A DNA stretch of 64,000 bases from Nephrocerus scutellatus (Eukaryota > Arthropoda > Insecta > Diptera > Pipunculidae), in assembly GCA_947095585.1 (NCBI GenBank), contig OX352761.1, positions 21,977,777 to 22,041,776 of the forward strand, written 5' to 3'. Positions within the stretch are counted from its first letter, which is position 1; each line of letters starts with the position of its first letter. The translations under genes and the position numbers were made by a program. Positions 35,860 to 51,896 of the stretch are shown piece by piece. The notes under the pieces were generated by a model. It did no database searches. It saw nothing but the letters and a program-made list of their open reading frames with translations, and was not told where the DNA came from.

Positions 35860-37470
35860 GATCTATTGCGCTCCTCCCTGACTAGTGCTATAGAGCCAGT
35901 GCATGCCCGTCCCTATAGCACCCCGTCCATACCAATGCTTCTTAAGAATCCAATAATATGAAGCGGGTTCAGTGAAAGCCGCACAGAATCCGAGATTGCG
36001 TGGGTTCCCAAGTGGTCTCTTCTCTGACGGATCGTTGCTCCGCACTCGTTGAGTAGGTGCCACGGGGTCGCCTTCGCTTCCCAACAGAGCCTGCAGCTTC
36101 CATCCTCTTCTACTTTTAACTTCTTTAGGTGCCCCTTCAGTTTGCAATGTCCTGTTAGGAAACCCGCAATGATTCTTACATTACTTCTACTTAGTCCCAA
36201 TATTACGCGAGATCTCTTTGGGTTGTGATTCCCCAGCATTTCCTTTGCTTGCCGTAGATTCTCCCATCTTTCGGAAGCGGCTGCCTTACCCATAATGCGT
36301 ACTTCTTCCCGCATTATGCTGTACCGTATGCCACAGAAGGGTTCTGGCCCTACAAACAGAGTTTCTGCTCCTTTATTCGCGAGCCTATCCGCAGCTTCGT
36401 TGCCTTCTATGCCGGTGTGTCCCGGTACCCAGTATAAACATACTTTGTTGGTTTCACCAAGCTTGTTAAGCTAAGCCTTGCATTCCTCCACCAGTTTTGA
36501 TGTGACGTGGAATGCGTCTAGAGCTTTTAAAGCAGCTTGGCTATCTGTCATGATTGCTATTTCCTGCCTCATGTAGTTCCTTTCCAGATTGAAGTGAGCA
36601 CATCTTTCAATGGCATGTACTTCTGACTTGAGTATACTCGGGTACATCCCCATCGATATGGAGTGTTTGGTTCGTGGCCCATATATTTCAGGACCCGTGC
36701 CTTCTGCCTTCTTTGATCCATCCGTATACTACTTTATGGCGCCCGGATGTATCTCGTATTCAGTTTCTGACCTGAAATCCTTCTTGATGCTCATTTTGAT
36801 TTCGAAGTTCTTTTTAAACTCAAGCTTCCGCACCATGTTATCGCATGGCATGCTCGCTAGAGGAATCAGCTTGGTAAGTGGTTCTAATATCCCATTTGCC
36901 CTGCCGTCCGTGAAGCAGCCTACCTTGCTCAAACGTAACTTGGTTTCCATGGATTTACTCTCTACCAATCAGTGTAGTGGGAGAAGCCCAAGGATTGCCT
37001 CCATACCCGCTGTTGGGCAGGTTCTCATGGCCCCTGTATTTAAAACGCTGGTCAGTCTCCGTCTCTGTCTCTGTACTTTTTTCAACTCCCTTTTCGTGGT
37101 ACTTAGCTTGGTCCTGTTCACCCATGCAACTGCGTAGGTAATTATTGGAATAACTATCATGGTGTACATACGATTTTCCTGCCAACCCTTCTGCACACCA
37201 TGATTGCTCTCTTTGATTTCTGTAGCACTGCTTGTTAGTGTTTGTTTCAGAGCAGTCTACTATCAAATGTCAGTCCCAGATATTTAACCTCTTTGCTGAC
37301 AGTGATCTCTTCTCCATTTAGGGTAATCGGGTGTATACGCCCCAACTTACTTCTGTTGGTGAAGGGAACCAGTGTGGTCTTGTTAGGGTTTATCCTGAGT
37401 CCCACCTCTTGGCACCATCTTTCTTGCCATTTCTTTCGATAGCTTTTTTACAAATAATAAAATTAGTAAA
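35860..37470 (-). pseudogene. Non-LTR retrotransposon 3' fragment with RNase H domain
   Basis: On the minus strand, RT tail residues lie at 37230-37460 (INPNKTTLVPFTNRSKL, KEVKYLGL) and the thumb at 36969-37200 (MIVIPIITYAVAWVNRTKL). RNase H is at 36340-36650 (DSQAALKALDAF; CLYWVPGHTGIEGNEAADRL). The C-terminal Cys/His segment is at 35913-36310 (GHCKLKGHL, CRLCWEAKATPWHLLNEC). A stop splits RNase H at 36471 and other breaks occur. 5'-truncated. The 3' end runs into (ATC)n at about 35820-35850. Confidence 0.75.
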
Positions 37471-37667
37471 ATGCGTAGGTGCTGCTGGATGTCTATTTAG
37501 CCTTCTTTGGCTCAGCTTGTGTTCCCTCACGGAATCCATTACGGAAACCCCTTCTGACGACCTTAAGGAAACGCATACGACCGGTGCCAGTAGTCTTCCT
37601 CCTCTTAGCTTTAATGGACCAGTTGTATGAACGCAGCTTGGCAGCTGATTAGATTAGAAGGAATAAT

Positions 37668-38426
<759 letters not shown>

Positions 38427-41400
38427 TTTTTTTCAATTTCAATTTATTAAATTTATAATTTCAGTTGTACACTTTTGTTCAAAAATTTATCCGCGAAGCC
38501 TTAAGGCTTGTCTGCGGAAGACTATTCCACTAGTTTAATATGTTAACAATATTTTTCATTTTCAGTTACTACAGTTACATTTTCTTTATACAAGTCTAAC
38601 TTAGATTACAATTGTATTTTTCCATACATTTCATAATCATTGAATATTTTTATAATTTCTTTAAAATTTACATTATTCTTTTATACTTCTTATAGTCTTT
38701 TATTGTTTAGTTTTGTCTTTGGTCTTTAGTTCTTATGTAATATTTCTGTTTTGGTTTTTAAAATGCTCTTTTATTTTCTTTCTTCTTGCACTTATTCCTG
38801 CGATAGTCCTGAGTTCGTAAGGTATATCATTTAGCAATCTAGGCACTATTATGCTTAGCTGCTGCCTCCCATACGAGTTAAAATATCTTGGAATCACAAG
38901 TTTTCTCTGTGTCATCCTTCTTGTGTTAAGATTATGCTCTATCTGCCTTACAAATCTGTTATCTTGACAAAACTCCTCGACAACCACCATTTTAAATATT
39001 TGTGAAACTTTTAATAATTCTTTGTCACTGCCACTTCTACCTCGTGATATTTGTATCTGTCTTATTATACGTTCTTGTAAATTTTCCAAAGGTTGTAGCA
39101 GATATTTTGACGTATTCCCCCAGGCAATGATACCGTATCTGAGCGTTGATTCGACAAGCGAAAGATATACTTGCTTTACCACTTCATAATTAGCATGGCG
39201 AGATATATGATATATTGCGTAGCTTTGTTTCCTCAGTTTGCTCCTGATTTCGGATAAATGGAGGTCCCATTTAAATTTAGAATCAATAACCACACCAAGA
39301 TATCTATATGAGTCTACATTTTCTATCATTGTTTCACAGTCGTCAGCTTCATTGTACCCTATTTCGGTTCCTTTATGTAAACAGTCATTATTATGGAATT
39401 TAATTTGTAGGTTTCTTGTATTCAAAAGGTTCGATCTTATGTGCATTATTTTTGTTTTTCTAGCATTGATCACCAGACCATTATCATGGCACCATTTAGT
39501 TATTTCAATAAATTCATGCTGCATTACTTTAATTGCTTCATCTATACTTCTGTGACGAACTATAATTGCGGTGTCATCTGCATACGCAAATCCTATGCTG
39601 TTCTTTAGTACTGACAGTAGATTGTTTGTATAAATTATAAAAATTAGTGGCCCTAGTTTTGACCCTTGTGGAACTCCGTGTGTAATCATTTTGGCTTCAC
39701 TTAGAACAGAATCTACTTTTACTTTGAAGCTACGATTTTTCAGGTAGTCTTCAAACCATTTGAGAAGGTTGCCTCTTACTCCAATTTTTTCCAGTGCATT
39801 CACTAACATTTTGTGGTTTAATGTATCAAATGCTTTCGTAAAATCGATAAACATTACGAGCACGCTATGATTCTTATTTAGGCTTTCATTGATTGTATTA
39901 CAGAATTCTGCTAGGAGCCGGTTTGTGCTTCTGTTCTTTCTGAAGCCATATTGATTTTTATTAAGAAGTCCATACTTTTCCACATATTGGTAAAGTCTTT
40001 CAGTCACGACCATCTCTAAAATTTTATCTATTACAGGCAGTATAGATATCTGTCTGTAATTGCCTATATAATTTTTTTCGCCTTTTTTAAATATAGGCCT
40101 TACGATCGCCGATTTTAATAGGTTTGGTATTTCTGCTTGCTGTATCATTTTATTTATAAGATATGTAAGCGGTTTTTTTATATACTCTGCATTATTACTT
40201 AAATCCTTTGGTCTTATACCATCCATGCCTGCTGATTTTTTGTGGTCCAGGCTTCTCAAAATGTTTAATATTTCTTGCTCAGTTATTTCTTCCATATATA
40301 CTGATCTACTGATGCTAGAGTCACTGTACCCTGCAACTATGATATTACAATCATGGACTACGCTTTGGGCTTCATTTGCAAAATGTTCCGCAAATTCATC
40401 AACGAGCGATTCGGGCTCATCTTCAAAATTTGCCAATATTTGATCATCAAGGTTTTTTGTTTTCCTTCCAAGTAATTCGTTTATTAGCTTCCATGTATTT
40501 TTTGGGTTATTTTTATTTGCATAAAATTGTGATTTGTAGTAAATTCTTTTTTTATACATTATTTTTTTGTTTAACATATTTCTAAATTGTTTGTACTGGT
40601 GTTCGTAGTCTTGATTACCTCTATTGTTTTTCCATTTATTATATAATTTGTCTCTTAGTTTACACGCATTTATCAGTTCTGTATCTATCCAATTGTTATT
40701 TATTTTCCTTTTCCTGTCTTGTCTTTCAGTGCTTGCGCTTTTATATATTTTCCGAAAGATCTCCAGCATTTTTTCGTAGCACTCACATGGGCTTTCAATA
40801 TTTAGGAGTTCTGACCAATCTGTGTTACTGATGGCATGATTTATTTTTCTATCTATTAATACTGTTTCACTTTTGATCTTTTCATAACTATTACCAGTGT
40901 ATTCTAAACAACATATAAGTGCATAGTGATCAGATATGTCACATTCTATTACTCCAGATTTTATTGAGCCATTATTCGTCCTTATAAGACAATGGTCGAT
41001 GATGGTACTTGTTCCTCGTGCTATATCTCTTCTGGTGTTCGATTTTATTACATTTATTACACCATTAGCTTGTAACATATCTTGGTATGATTGAACTGTT
41101 TCTGAGTTGTTTTGCTTTAAATTTATATTCATGTCTCCTATTATGAGTAATTCATCTTTGTTATTTATTTGCTCTAGGTATTCCCTCAACTCTTCTATAA
41201 AATTTTGTTGACTGAATCCTGGTGGACGATATAGAGCCATAAATTGTATTTTCTTTTTCATCCAATTTATTTCTAGTTGAATGCATTCAAAATTCGTAAT
41301 GCTATTGTTTAATCTTTTGTATTTTAAATTATTCTTAAGGAATATGGCAACACCACCACCTCTACATTCTTGCCGATTTAAGAATTGACTGCTAAACCCC

Positions 41401-41763
41401 TCTATTTTGTACTGGTTGTTCTCTTCTTCCTTAATATTTATTTCGACAATGACTATGATGTCTATATCACTTATTATACTGTTTAAGCTCACTAAAAACA
41501 TATTCCAGTTCGATCTTATAGATCTTATATTCATATAAATACAAGCTAGTTCTTTATCTTTTACTATTATTTCATTAAAATTTTCATACTTATTGTATGT
41601 AAAGTTGGCTATCTCATTTTCTATCATTATGTCACTTATTACTATCATTTGTTTATTTATTTTGCTATGTGTATTAGTTTGCTATGAAAAGATTATATAA
41701 TTTTATTTATATCATCATTTGTACATATGCGCATCGCTTGTACTCCGTCAGTTCTTCTTGCCA
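38427..41763 (-). mobile_element. CR1/L2-like non-LTR retrotransposon with intact ORF2 and (ATT)n 3' tail
   Basis: The element lies between the ATT tract and the assembly gap. It comprises a 3' UTR of about 300 bases and a complete 971-codon ORF2 (38733-41648), but no ORF1, which may lie in or beyond the gap. The intact ORF makes this the youngest-looking autonomous-type element in the window besides the R1-clade copy. Confidence 0.75.
38733..41648 (-). CDS. Endonuclease-reverse transcriptase (ORF2) of a CR1/L2-like element
   Basis: The 971 residues begin with an APE-type endonuclease: YMNIRSIRSNW at about 38-48, ALYRPPGF near 139, IIGDMNINLKQ near 168, ISDHYALI near 239. Reverse transcriptase follows: IVRPIFKKGEKNYIGNYRQI near 518, FIDFTKAFDTLNHKML near 604, GVPQGSKLGPLIFIIYTNNL near 657, FAYADDTAIIV near 685 with the catalytic YADD. 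A thumb and terminal region (YRYLGVVIDSKFKWDLH; STLRYGIIAWGNTSKYL) complete it. There is no RNase H. The CR1/L2 group assignment rests on overall layout and is not firm. Confidence 0.85.
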   Translation of the reverse strand: MIVISDIMIENEIANFTYNKYENFNEIIVKDKELACIYMNIRSIRSNWNMFLVSLNSIISDIDIIVIVEINIKEEENNQYKIEGFSSQFLNRQECRGGGVAIFLKNNLKYKRLNNSITNFECIQLEINWMKKKIQFMALYRPPGFSQQNFIEELREYLEQINNKDELLIIGDMNINLKQNNSETVQSYQDMLQANGVINVIKSNTRRDIARGTSTIIDHCLIRTNNGSIKSGVIECDISDHYALICCLEYTGNSYEKIKSETVLIDRKINHAISNTDWSELLNIESPCECYEKMLEIFRKIYKSASTERQDRKRKINNNWIDTELINACKLRDKLYNKWKNNRGNQDYEHQYKQFRNMLNKKIMYKKRIYYKSQFYANKNNPKNTWKLINELLGRKTKNLDDQILANFEDEPESLVDEFAEHFANEAQSVVHDCNIIVAGYSDSSISRSVYMEEITEQEILNILRSLDHKKSAGMDGIRPKDLSNNAEYIKKPLTYLINKMIQQAEIPNLLKSAIVRPIFKKGEKNYIGNYRQISILPVIDKILEMVVTERLYQYVEKYGLLNKNQYGFRKNRSTNRLLAEFCNTINESLNKNHSVLVMFIDFTKAFDTLNHKMLVNALEKIGVRGNLLKWFEDYLKNRSFKVKVDSVLSEAKMITHGVPQGSKLGPLIFIIYTNNLLSVLKNSIGFAYADDTAIIVRHRSIDEAIKVMQHEFIEITKWCHDNGLVINARKTKIMHIRSNLLNTRNLQIKFHNNDCLHKGTEIGYNEADDCETMIENVDSYRYLGVVIDSKFKWDLHLSEIRSKLRKQSYAIYHISRHANYEVVKQVYLSLVESTLRYGIIAWGNTSKYLLQPLENLQERIIRQIQISRGRSGSDKELLKVSQIFKMVVVEEFCQDNRFVRQIEHNLNTRRMTQRKLVIPRYFNSYGRQQLSIIVPRLLNDIPYELRTIAGISARRKKIKEHFKNQNRNIT

Positions 41764-41963
41764 NNNNNNNNNNNNNNNNNNNNNNNNNNNNNNNNNNNNN
41801 NNNNNNNNNNNNNNNNNNNNNNNNNNNNNNNNNNNNNNNNNNNNNNNNNNNNNNNNNNNNNNNNNNNNNNNNNNNNNNNNNNNNNNNNNNNNNNNNNNNN
41901 NNNNNNNNNNNNNNNNNNNNNNNNNNNNNNNNNNNNNNNNNNNNNNNNNNNNNNNNNNNNNNN
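41764..41963. other. Assembly gap (200 N)
   Basis: Exactly 200 Ns, a conventional gap of unknown size. It hides the 5' end of the CR1/L2-like element; any frame drawn through it is an artefact. Confidence 0.99.
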
Positions 41964-42560
41964 GAAGCTTTCCGTGACAAGTTATTACTCTTGGACATTT
42001 GTCAGACTTTTGCGAAAGGTGGGAAAACTAAAGTCTTTTAAAACTGTAACTCTAAGGTGGGAAGTGATGTAAGTTTGAAACCACGTTTCTTCCCATTAAA
42101 GGGCTACGGGCACCGCTAACGGTTAAAATACCTCCCACCCTCCTATATTATTCCCTTTCACGTAATAAACCCACAAATCGTAAATTTTATTATATTTCAA
42201 TCATTGTAAAACACCCTATACACACGTACATGATACATTATACAGTACTGTAGTTTATAGCGGGCAGACGCTAACGAGCCACGAAAGCTCTTAAACTCTA
42301 ATGCGAGTTCGTTTTTAATCACATTAAACTTAGGAAGTATGAATGTCTTTTTTTATAAAAGATAGACTTCCTTTCTTTATCAGATACTAGCTGAAATACC
42401 CAGCGTTGCCTGGCTGCCCCCACCACACTAACCTCCACCCAACTGACCACCAAGATCCTTCAAGATCAACCTTGAGATAACCCCCTCACATCACATCACT
42501 GCAACCTCACCGCATATAACAGCACTATTATTATTATTATGTTTCTTTGAATATCAATTT
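41964..42560. repeat. Dispersed repeat shared with 60345-60430 and 63255-63430
   Basis: The segment cttcccattaaagggctacgg near 42090 matches cttcccattaaaccgctacg near 63300. The segment gaaatacccagcgttgcctggctgcc...actaacctccaccc at 42395-42440 matches 60358-60400. The second module precedes an RTE 3' end in both places, so it may be RTE 3' UTR. No gene. Confidence 0.45.
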
Positions 42561-42569
42561 TAATTATAA

Positions 42570-43335
42570 TAATGGTCGCGCAAGTCTGTGAGTTGTCCCT
42601 TGGTAATAAGTTTCATTATCATATTTGGACGGTGTCCGGTCCTGGCCTCCGGCAAAAAATCTCTCTCTCCACCGCTACCGATTTCGAGCCGATGTCATCC
42701 AGTTGGTCATCCCTAAACTCTGCGCGTCTAGGTCTACTCTACGCCATCCTTCCAGCGTATGATCCTCTTCGCTCATGCGGGTTAGGTGTCCTGCCCACCG
42801 GAGCCTACCGAGCTTAATTCTCTTCACGATGTCGACATCGCGGTAACGCTCGTAGATCTCATCATTATAGAGTCTCCGGAATCGGCCTTCCTTTCATACA
42901 GGGCCAACAATTTACCGTAAGACTTTTCTCTCGAACGCGGCTAAGAGGTCAGAATGATTTTTGCTAAGCACCGAAGTCTCGGATTCATATGTAAGTACTG
43001 GTATTACCATTGTCTTATATACCAGCAGCTTGGATGTTATGGTTAAATTCCAGTACTTGAAGAGCCTTGACAGACTATAGTAGGCTTTGTTGGCTTTAAG
43101 CAACCGCGCGCGTATTTCTGGTTCTATGCTGCTATCGGCGGTTACAGTTGACCAGAGATAGTTAAAGGATTGCACTACTTCAAACCCGCGCTCCACTATT
43201 TTAATTGCGGGACCAATATTGGATCTTCTACTCGCAGACGTGGCCACCATGTACTTTGTTTTTCTCTCATTTAGGTGCAGCCCCAGATTTCGTGTCGCCT
43301 GCTCGATCTGGATGAAAGGTTCCTGTACAGCTCTT
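42570..43335 (-). pseudogene. RTE-type retrotransposon, 3' half of a split copy
   Basis: The minus strand reads NLGLHLNERKTKYMVATSAS just inside 43300, then FEVVQSFNYLWSTVTADSSI, EIRARLLKANKAYYSL, LLVYKTMVIPVLTYESET and the WAGHLTRMSEED-type tail near 42790. The 5' half of the same copy is at 48086-49150. The halves fit around a DINE-like insertion with RT motifs in register. Frameshifted at the tail. Confidence 0.75.
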
Positions 43336-43775
43336 CGATTTTTAAATTCTCTATATTAACTTCACTTGCCCGTGGCTGGCTGGCTGGCTGGCTGGCTGGC
43401 CAAATCTTGTGATCAATTTTTAACCCACTTCCTACAGCCCGATTTTATTGAAGTTTTGCACACATGTATATCTCCCAAGACACAACTTTCTATTAAAATT
43501 TGAGGCCCCTCAGGCCGCGGGGTCGGGGGCTCCCACACAAATATTTTACAAAATTTACCCGATTTTCTTTAAATTTTGTACACATGTGTGTCTTCGATGG
43601 AAAACACTTTTTGTAAAAATTTGGAGCGATCGGCCCCTTGGGGACCCCAATATACAATTTTTAAATATCGCTATATCGCATCAGATCACGGCAAAGTCTG
43701 AGCTCTGTGCTTTGTGAGCAGCGCTGTTCGCTACCGCTGCGTCATTTGTGCATGATTTTGCCACAAAACAAGCAC

Positions 43776-48037
<4,262 letters not shown>

Positions 48038-48085
48038 CCGATTAGAGAATTTACAAGACAAATTTTAATTTTTATGGGTTGTTTT

Positions 48086-49150
48086 TTTTTACCAACGATG
48101 TCAATATCGTCTGCGTATGCCAGTAATTGAAGGGACTTATACAGGATTGTTCGCAGTTACGTCAAAGTCTCTGATCATTTCCTCCAACGGCAGGTTGAAG
48201 AGGACGCAGTCCATCCCCTTGATCCCCTTCTTTCTGACCGTATTATTTAAGCGTGTTTTTTTTCTTCTTCTACGCCCGACATCTCAGCCCCAGGATTTAC
48301 TCTCCCATGATTTAGGGCAAGTCCTATCGCTTGACCGTAGTTGTTTCTGGTTTCTTTGTTGCGAAGGGCAGCCGTGTTGACTCGAATCTGAATCGCGGAT
48401 GCTGTCTTTCATGATGATGCAATCCGCGCTCATATCATCATACCAACAAGATAGTGGTCCGAGTCGACGTTAGCACCTCGGTAAGTTCGTACCGTCATCA
48501 GATTCGGGATTTGGCGGCGGTCTATCAACACGTTGTCTATTTGGTTGCGAGTGGCTCCATCAGGAGATACCCAGGTGGCTTTGTGAATACCATATTATTG
48601 CTTGCTGCCATCTCTATGACTCGTTGTCCATTATCATAAGTGTTCTCGTGTAAGCTATAGGTGCCAATTTACTGCCTGATTACTGGCTCCCTACCTATTT
48701 TGGTATTCATATCCCCCAGAATGATTTTTACATCATACTGAGGATAGGATGATGGAGTTCCCGTTCGTTTTCTTCTTCTTTTTCATCATCTGGGGAATCC
48801 TCTGTAGGTGCGTGAACGTTTATGAGGCTTATGTTTTTAAATCTGCCCCGCACGTGAAGGGTGCACAGCCGTTCATTTACTGCTCTTAACCCGATAACGG
48901 TGGGTTTCATTCTTTTGCTGACTAGAAACCCCACACCGAGCCAATGATGTCTTGCATGACATCTCTAATATATGTCATATTCTGATTTTTGTAAGACACC
49001 ATTCCCCGTCCATCGCATCTCCTGAATTGCTGTTATGTTAACCTTATATTTAGACAGGGTATCGGCTAGCTCCTGTGCAGCTCGAGCTCTATACAGTTAG
49101 CGTACGTTCCATGAGAAAATTCTTAAATCGTTTAGCCGATTTCGTTGCCG
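48086..49150 (-). pseudogene. RTE-type retrotransposon, 5' half of a split copy (endonuclease and YADD)
   Basis: The minus strand includes endonuclease pieces (LINVHAPTEDSPDDEKEE near 48800, KIILGDMNTKIGREPVI near 48700, TSDHYLVG-like near 48450) and ends at about 48120-48090 with AYADDIDIVG, the RT catalytic box. Most of the RT between endonuclease and YADD is deleted. It continues at 43335 after the insertion. Confidence 0.7.
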
Positions 49151-49560
49151 TAGTCGTCATCGTTTATCAATGTATCTGAGGCTGATTTGGGGTTCCGCAA
49201 TATGGTTTTTTTACGGGCGAGGTTATTGGCCTTGCGCCAACCTTACTTTGAATGGACTAGCCCGATCATTTCGCCTTACCTGTACTGGAGGAAAATTACC
49301 AGCGGCCACCACGTGGAGGTTTGATCGCACTTCCACCAGTCAGAAATATTTGCGGCCACATGCATTTCTTAAGCATTTTCTGTTATTCGCCCTACTCTGC
49401 TGATGGCTGACCGTCAGTCACAATCGGATAAAAGGAGGACTTAAATATGTTGGGTTCTACATACAAAAAGTTTTAAGGCAAATCGAGGCTTCTGACGAAC
49501 ATCTACCATTGTTAAATTTCTAGAAAACAGATAAAGCTTCTACATTTCGTCTGTTCTCCA
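49151..49560. other. No recognised gene
   Basis: A 77-codon frame at 49170-49403 has no domain. Possibly the 5' UTR of the RTE copy in its first part. Confidence 0.35.
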
Positions 49561-49565
49561 AAGTA

Positions 49566-49898
49566 TCAAGAGACGAAGTAATGGTTAGATCGTTTATCAA
49601 ACGGATGACACGTTCTTGGAGCCCCACCCCACACATATGAATTAAATTCTAAAATTGGTCTAACATAAGTCTTATATAATCTTATTACTTCAGAGAGGGT
49701 GAAGTAGAAGTTACAAGGTCTTATGAAACCCAAACATTGGCTCGATATTTTTGTAATTCCAAAAGTATGCTCTTTCCAGGAAAGTTCACTTGAAAATTTC
49801 AAACCTAACATCTTAAGTGAGTCTGATCTCGCAATAGAGGCATCATTAATTACAGGTGGCATGTAAAGTTGAAATTTATTTAGGTTAAATTCGACCAT
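49566..49898 (-). pseudogene. Non-LTR reverse transcriptase thumb fragment
   Basis: Reading MLGLKFSSELSWKEHT then VIRLYKTYVRPILEFNSYVW is the Y-L-G-x-x-x-d and Y-x-x-x-V-R-P-x-L-E-Y region after the RT palm. Isolated piece; it may belong with 52600-53520, which lies upstream on the same strand. Confidence 0.6.
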
Positions 49899-49949
49899 AT
49901 TAGCAGTGCTGTCGAAAATACAGACAAAAATGGGTCAAGCTTTTCGACT

Positions 49950-50480
49950 AATTTGAGGTCCTTTTTAACCACCTTCCACACGACCTGAAGAGCTGAAGTT
50001 TTGTAAGTGTGTAAGTCCAAAATAGCCTTTTTTATATTCCACGTATACGGCGTGTGTCGCGTGTGATGCGTTGAAATCGTTCCATTTGCTCATGTTTTTA
50101 GGTCTTTTTTAACCACCTTTCGTATGTCCTATAGGACTGAAATTTTGTGAGCGGCTCAATGTCAGGGGGCAATTTTGATATCCCCCGTTTGATGCGTGTC
50201 GTTAGTCGCGTAAGACGCGTGTGAAGCGTGTAAAAAAGAAAATACTTTGAATTTACCACCGATCTCAAAAACATATACTAAAGGACTGTTTGGCGGGTTT
50301 CGATGTCAACATACAAACTTGTACCCGAAAAACGAAGAGTTTTTTACATTTACTTGTTGTAAGTGGAAACTACATGATCGGCGATGAGGATGGGTACGGC
50401 ATCAAAATAAATTTTGTGTTGCGATTTTGAGTGACATTATTTGTCACGTTATTTTGTTACATTTTTAAATTTTGGGATAT
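49950..50480. repeat. Imperfect direct duplication of about 145 bases
   Basis: The segment ggtcctttttaaccacctt-c at about 49961 recurs as ggtcttttttaaccaccttt at about 50101, each followed by a gaagttttgtaag or gaaattttgtgag segment. No coding content. Confidence 0.5.
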
Positions 50481-50499
50481 AAGTAATTTTTCATCCGAT

Positions 50500-50990
50500 T
50501 TGTATGAGGGTCTTTTGTGGGTTTTTTGGAGATACTTTGAGGGTCTTTTCGGTGGTTTTTTGAGGGTTTTTTTGACGGTTTTAAGCGTCTTTTGAGAGTC
50601 TTTTGAGAGTATTTTAATGAGTCTTAAGTGGGTCTTTTGTGGGTCTTTTGGAGGTCCTCTGAGGGTCTTTTGGGGGTCTTTTGAGGATGTTTTGGTGTCC
50701 TTTTTGGGTCATTTTGGGGTATTTTGAGGTCTTTTGGTGGTCTCTTAGGGTTTTGGAGGGCCTTCTAGGGGACCTATTGGGGATCTTTTGGGGAGCCTTT
50801 TGGGTGTCCTTCTGGGATCTTTTTTTTGTGGGGGTTCTTTTGATGGTCTTTTAGGGGTCTTTTGGAGTTTTTGAAGTTTTTTTATGGGTCTTTTTAGGGT
50901 CTTAAGGGTACTTATGGGGTCTTTTGGGGGTATTTTGGAAAGCCTTTTGAGGATCTTTTGAAGGTTTTTTGGGGGTCCTTTTCATCTATA
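50500..50990 (+). repeat. G/T-rich minisatellite, consensus GGGTCTTTTGG
   Basis: About 40 imperfect units of roughly 11-13 bases centred on ggtcttttg, with strong strand asymmetry (almost no A-runs or C-runs). Heavily diverged, so an old array. It abuts the Helitron helicase fragment. Confidence 0.8.
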
Positions 50991-51420
50991 TTATCTTGTG
51001 CGACTTCGTCATCAGATAATTCTAAGATATATTTTAATTCTTTTATGAGGGTTTTTGGGGGCACGCGCAGTGTTTTACATTTGTTTAGTTGCCTGGCGCT
51101 TAAACAAACAAAGCTTATAGTTTTCCGAAACTGGAGCAGGAAACATACAATTGACCATGCGAGAAGCTTGGATTTTCAAGGTTAATGCCGCAAACACTCG
51201 ATGGCTGCCCTTTTAATTTGTTTATTGTAATTGAGAATGCAAACCTCACCCAAAACTGGAAGTGCTTAATATCTATTTGCATGTCGGTCGAATTCATTGC
51301 GTTGACAGATCGCAAAAAAAAGACCGTGAATATAGATCAGCTGCCAAACAGCATTTACTACATAGCGCCATTTATTGGGATCTCTTAGAATAGAAATGAA
51401 ATGACGACCTTTGTTGGACG
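50960..51420 (-). pseudogene. Helitron/Pif1-type helicase C-terminal fragment
   Basis: The minus strand reads FQFWVRFAFSITINKLKGQ then VCGINLENPSFSHGQLYVSC. This matches the R-L-A-F-A-M-T-I-N-K-A-Q-G-Q and FSHGQLYVACSR motifs of Helitron helicases, with K-L-K-G in place of K-A-Q-G. The frame fails shortly after. It may be a remnant of the autonomous partner of the DINE-like repeats nearby. Confidence 0.7.
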
Positions 51421-51890
51421 GATCGCGAATCAACACAAAAGTATAAACAAATTTAATTTTGTTTTAATTCAGATTGGAATGCGTTTTTCCAGATTTTTTA
51501 TTTTACCGAAAACATTCAATTGAGTTAATTCATCAAAAAATGTCAATTTTATCGTTTTCAAAATTTTCCTACTCTCATTTGTAATTTTCCCAAACTTTCT
51601 TTTTCAAAAAAAGTTCTCCGGGAGCATAACGAAGAAAAAAAAAGTGTCGTTCCTATCGTCAGTTATGATTAAAAGTGCATAAAAAAAAGTTATGATTTTT
51701 GCTCTTTGTCCTAATTTTTCGTCTTTCCTTTGTAAATTGTCTTTTTTTTCCTTTTTCAAGAACCATAACGAACAAAACAAAAAAAAAAACGCAAATCCTT
51801 CTTTTGAATCGTGAGTTATGGTCGCGAGTTCATACAAAAATCCTATGGAAAACAGCACTCTTAGTTTTGCCGAATTTTAAATTAACAAAA
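51421..51890. other. A/T-rich, no gene
   Basis: Contains two related stretches near 51600 and 51750 (ttttcaa-aa...cataacga-aaaa...gttatg), an imperfect duplication. Nothing coding. Confidence 0.45.
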
Positions 51891-51896
51891 AAAGCA

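Noticed and set aside
41684..42072. Reading frames across the N-gap
   Set aside because: They are open only because N codons contain no stops.
50500..50990. CRISPR-like or regulatory array
   Set aside because: There are no unique spacers between units. It is a degenerate minisatellite in a eukaryotic genome.
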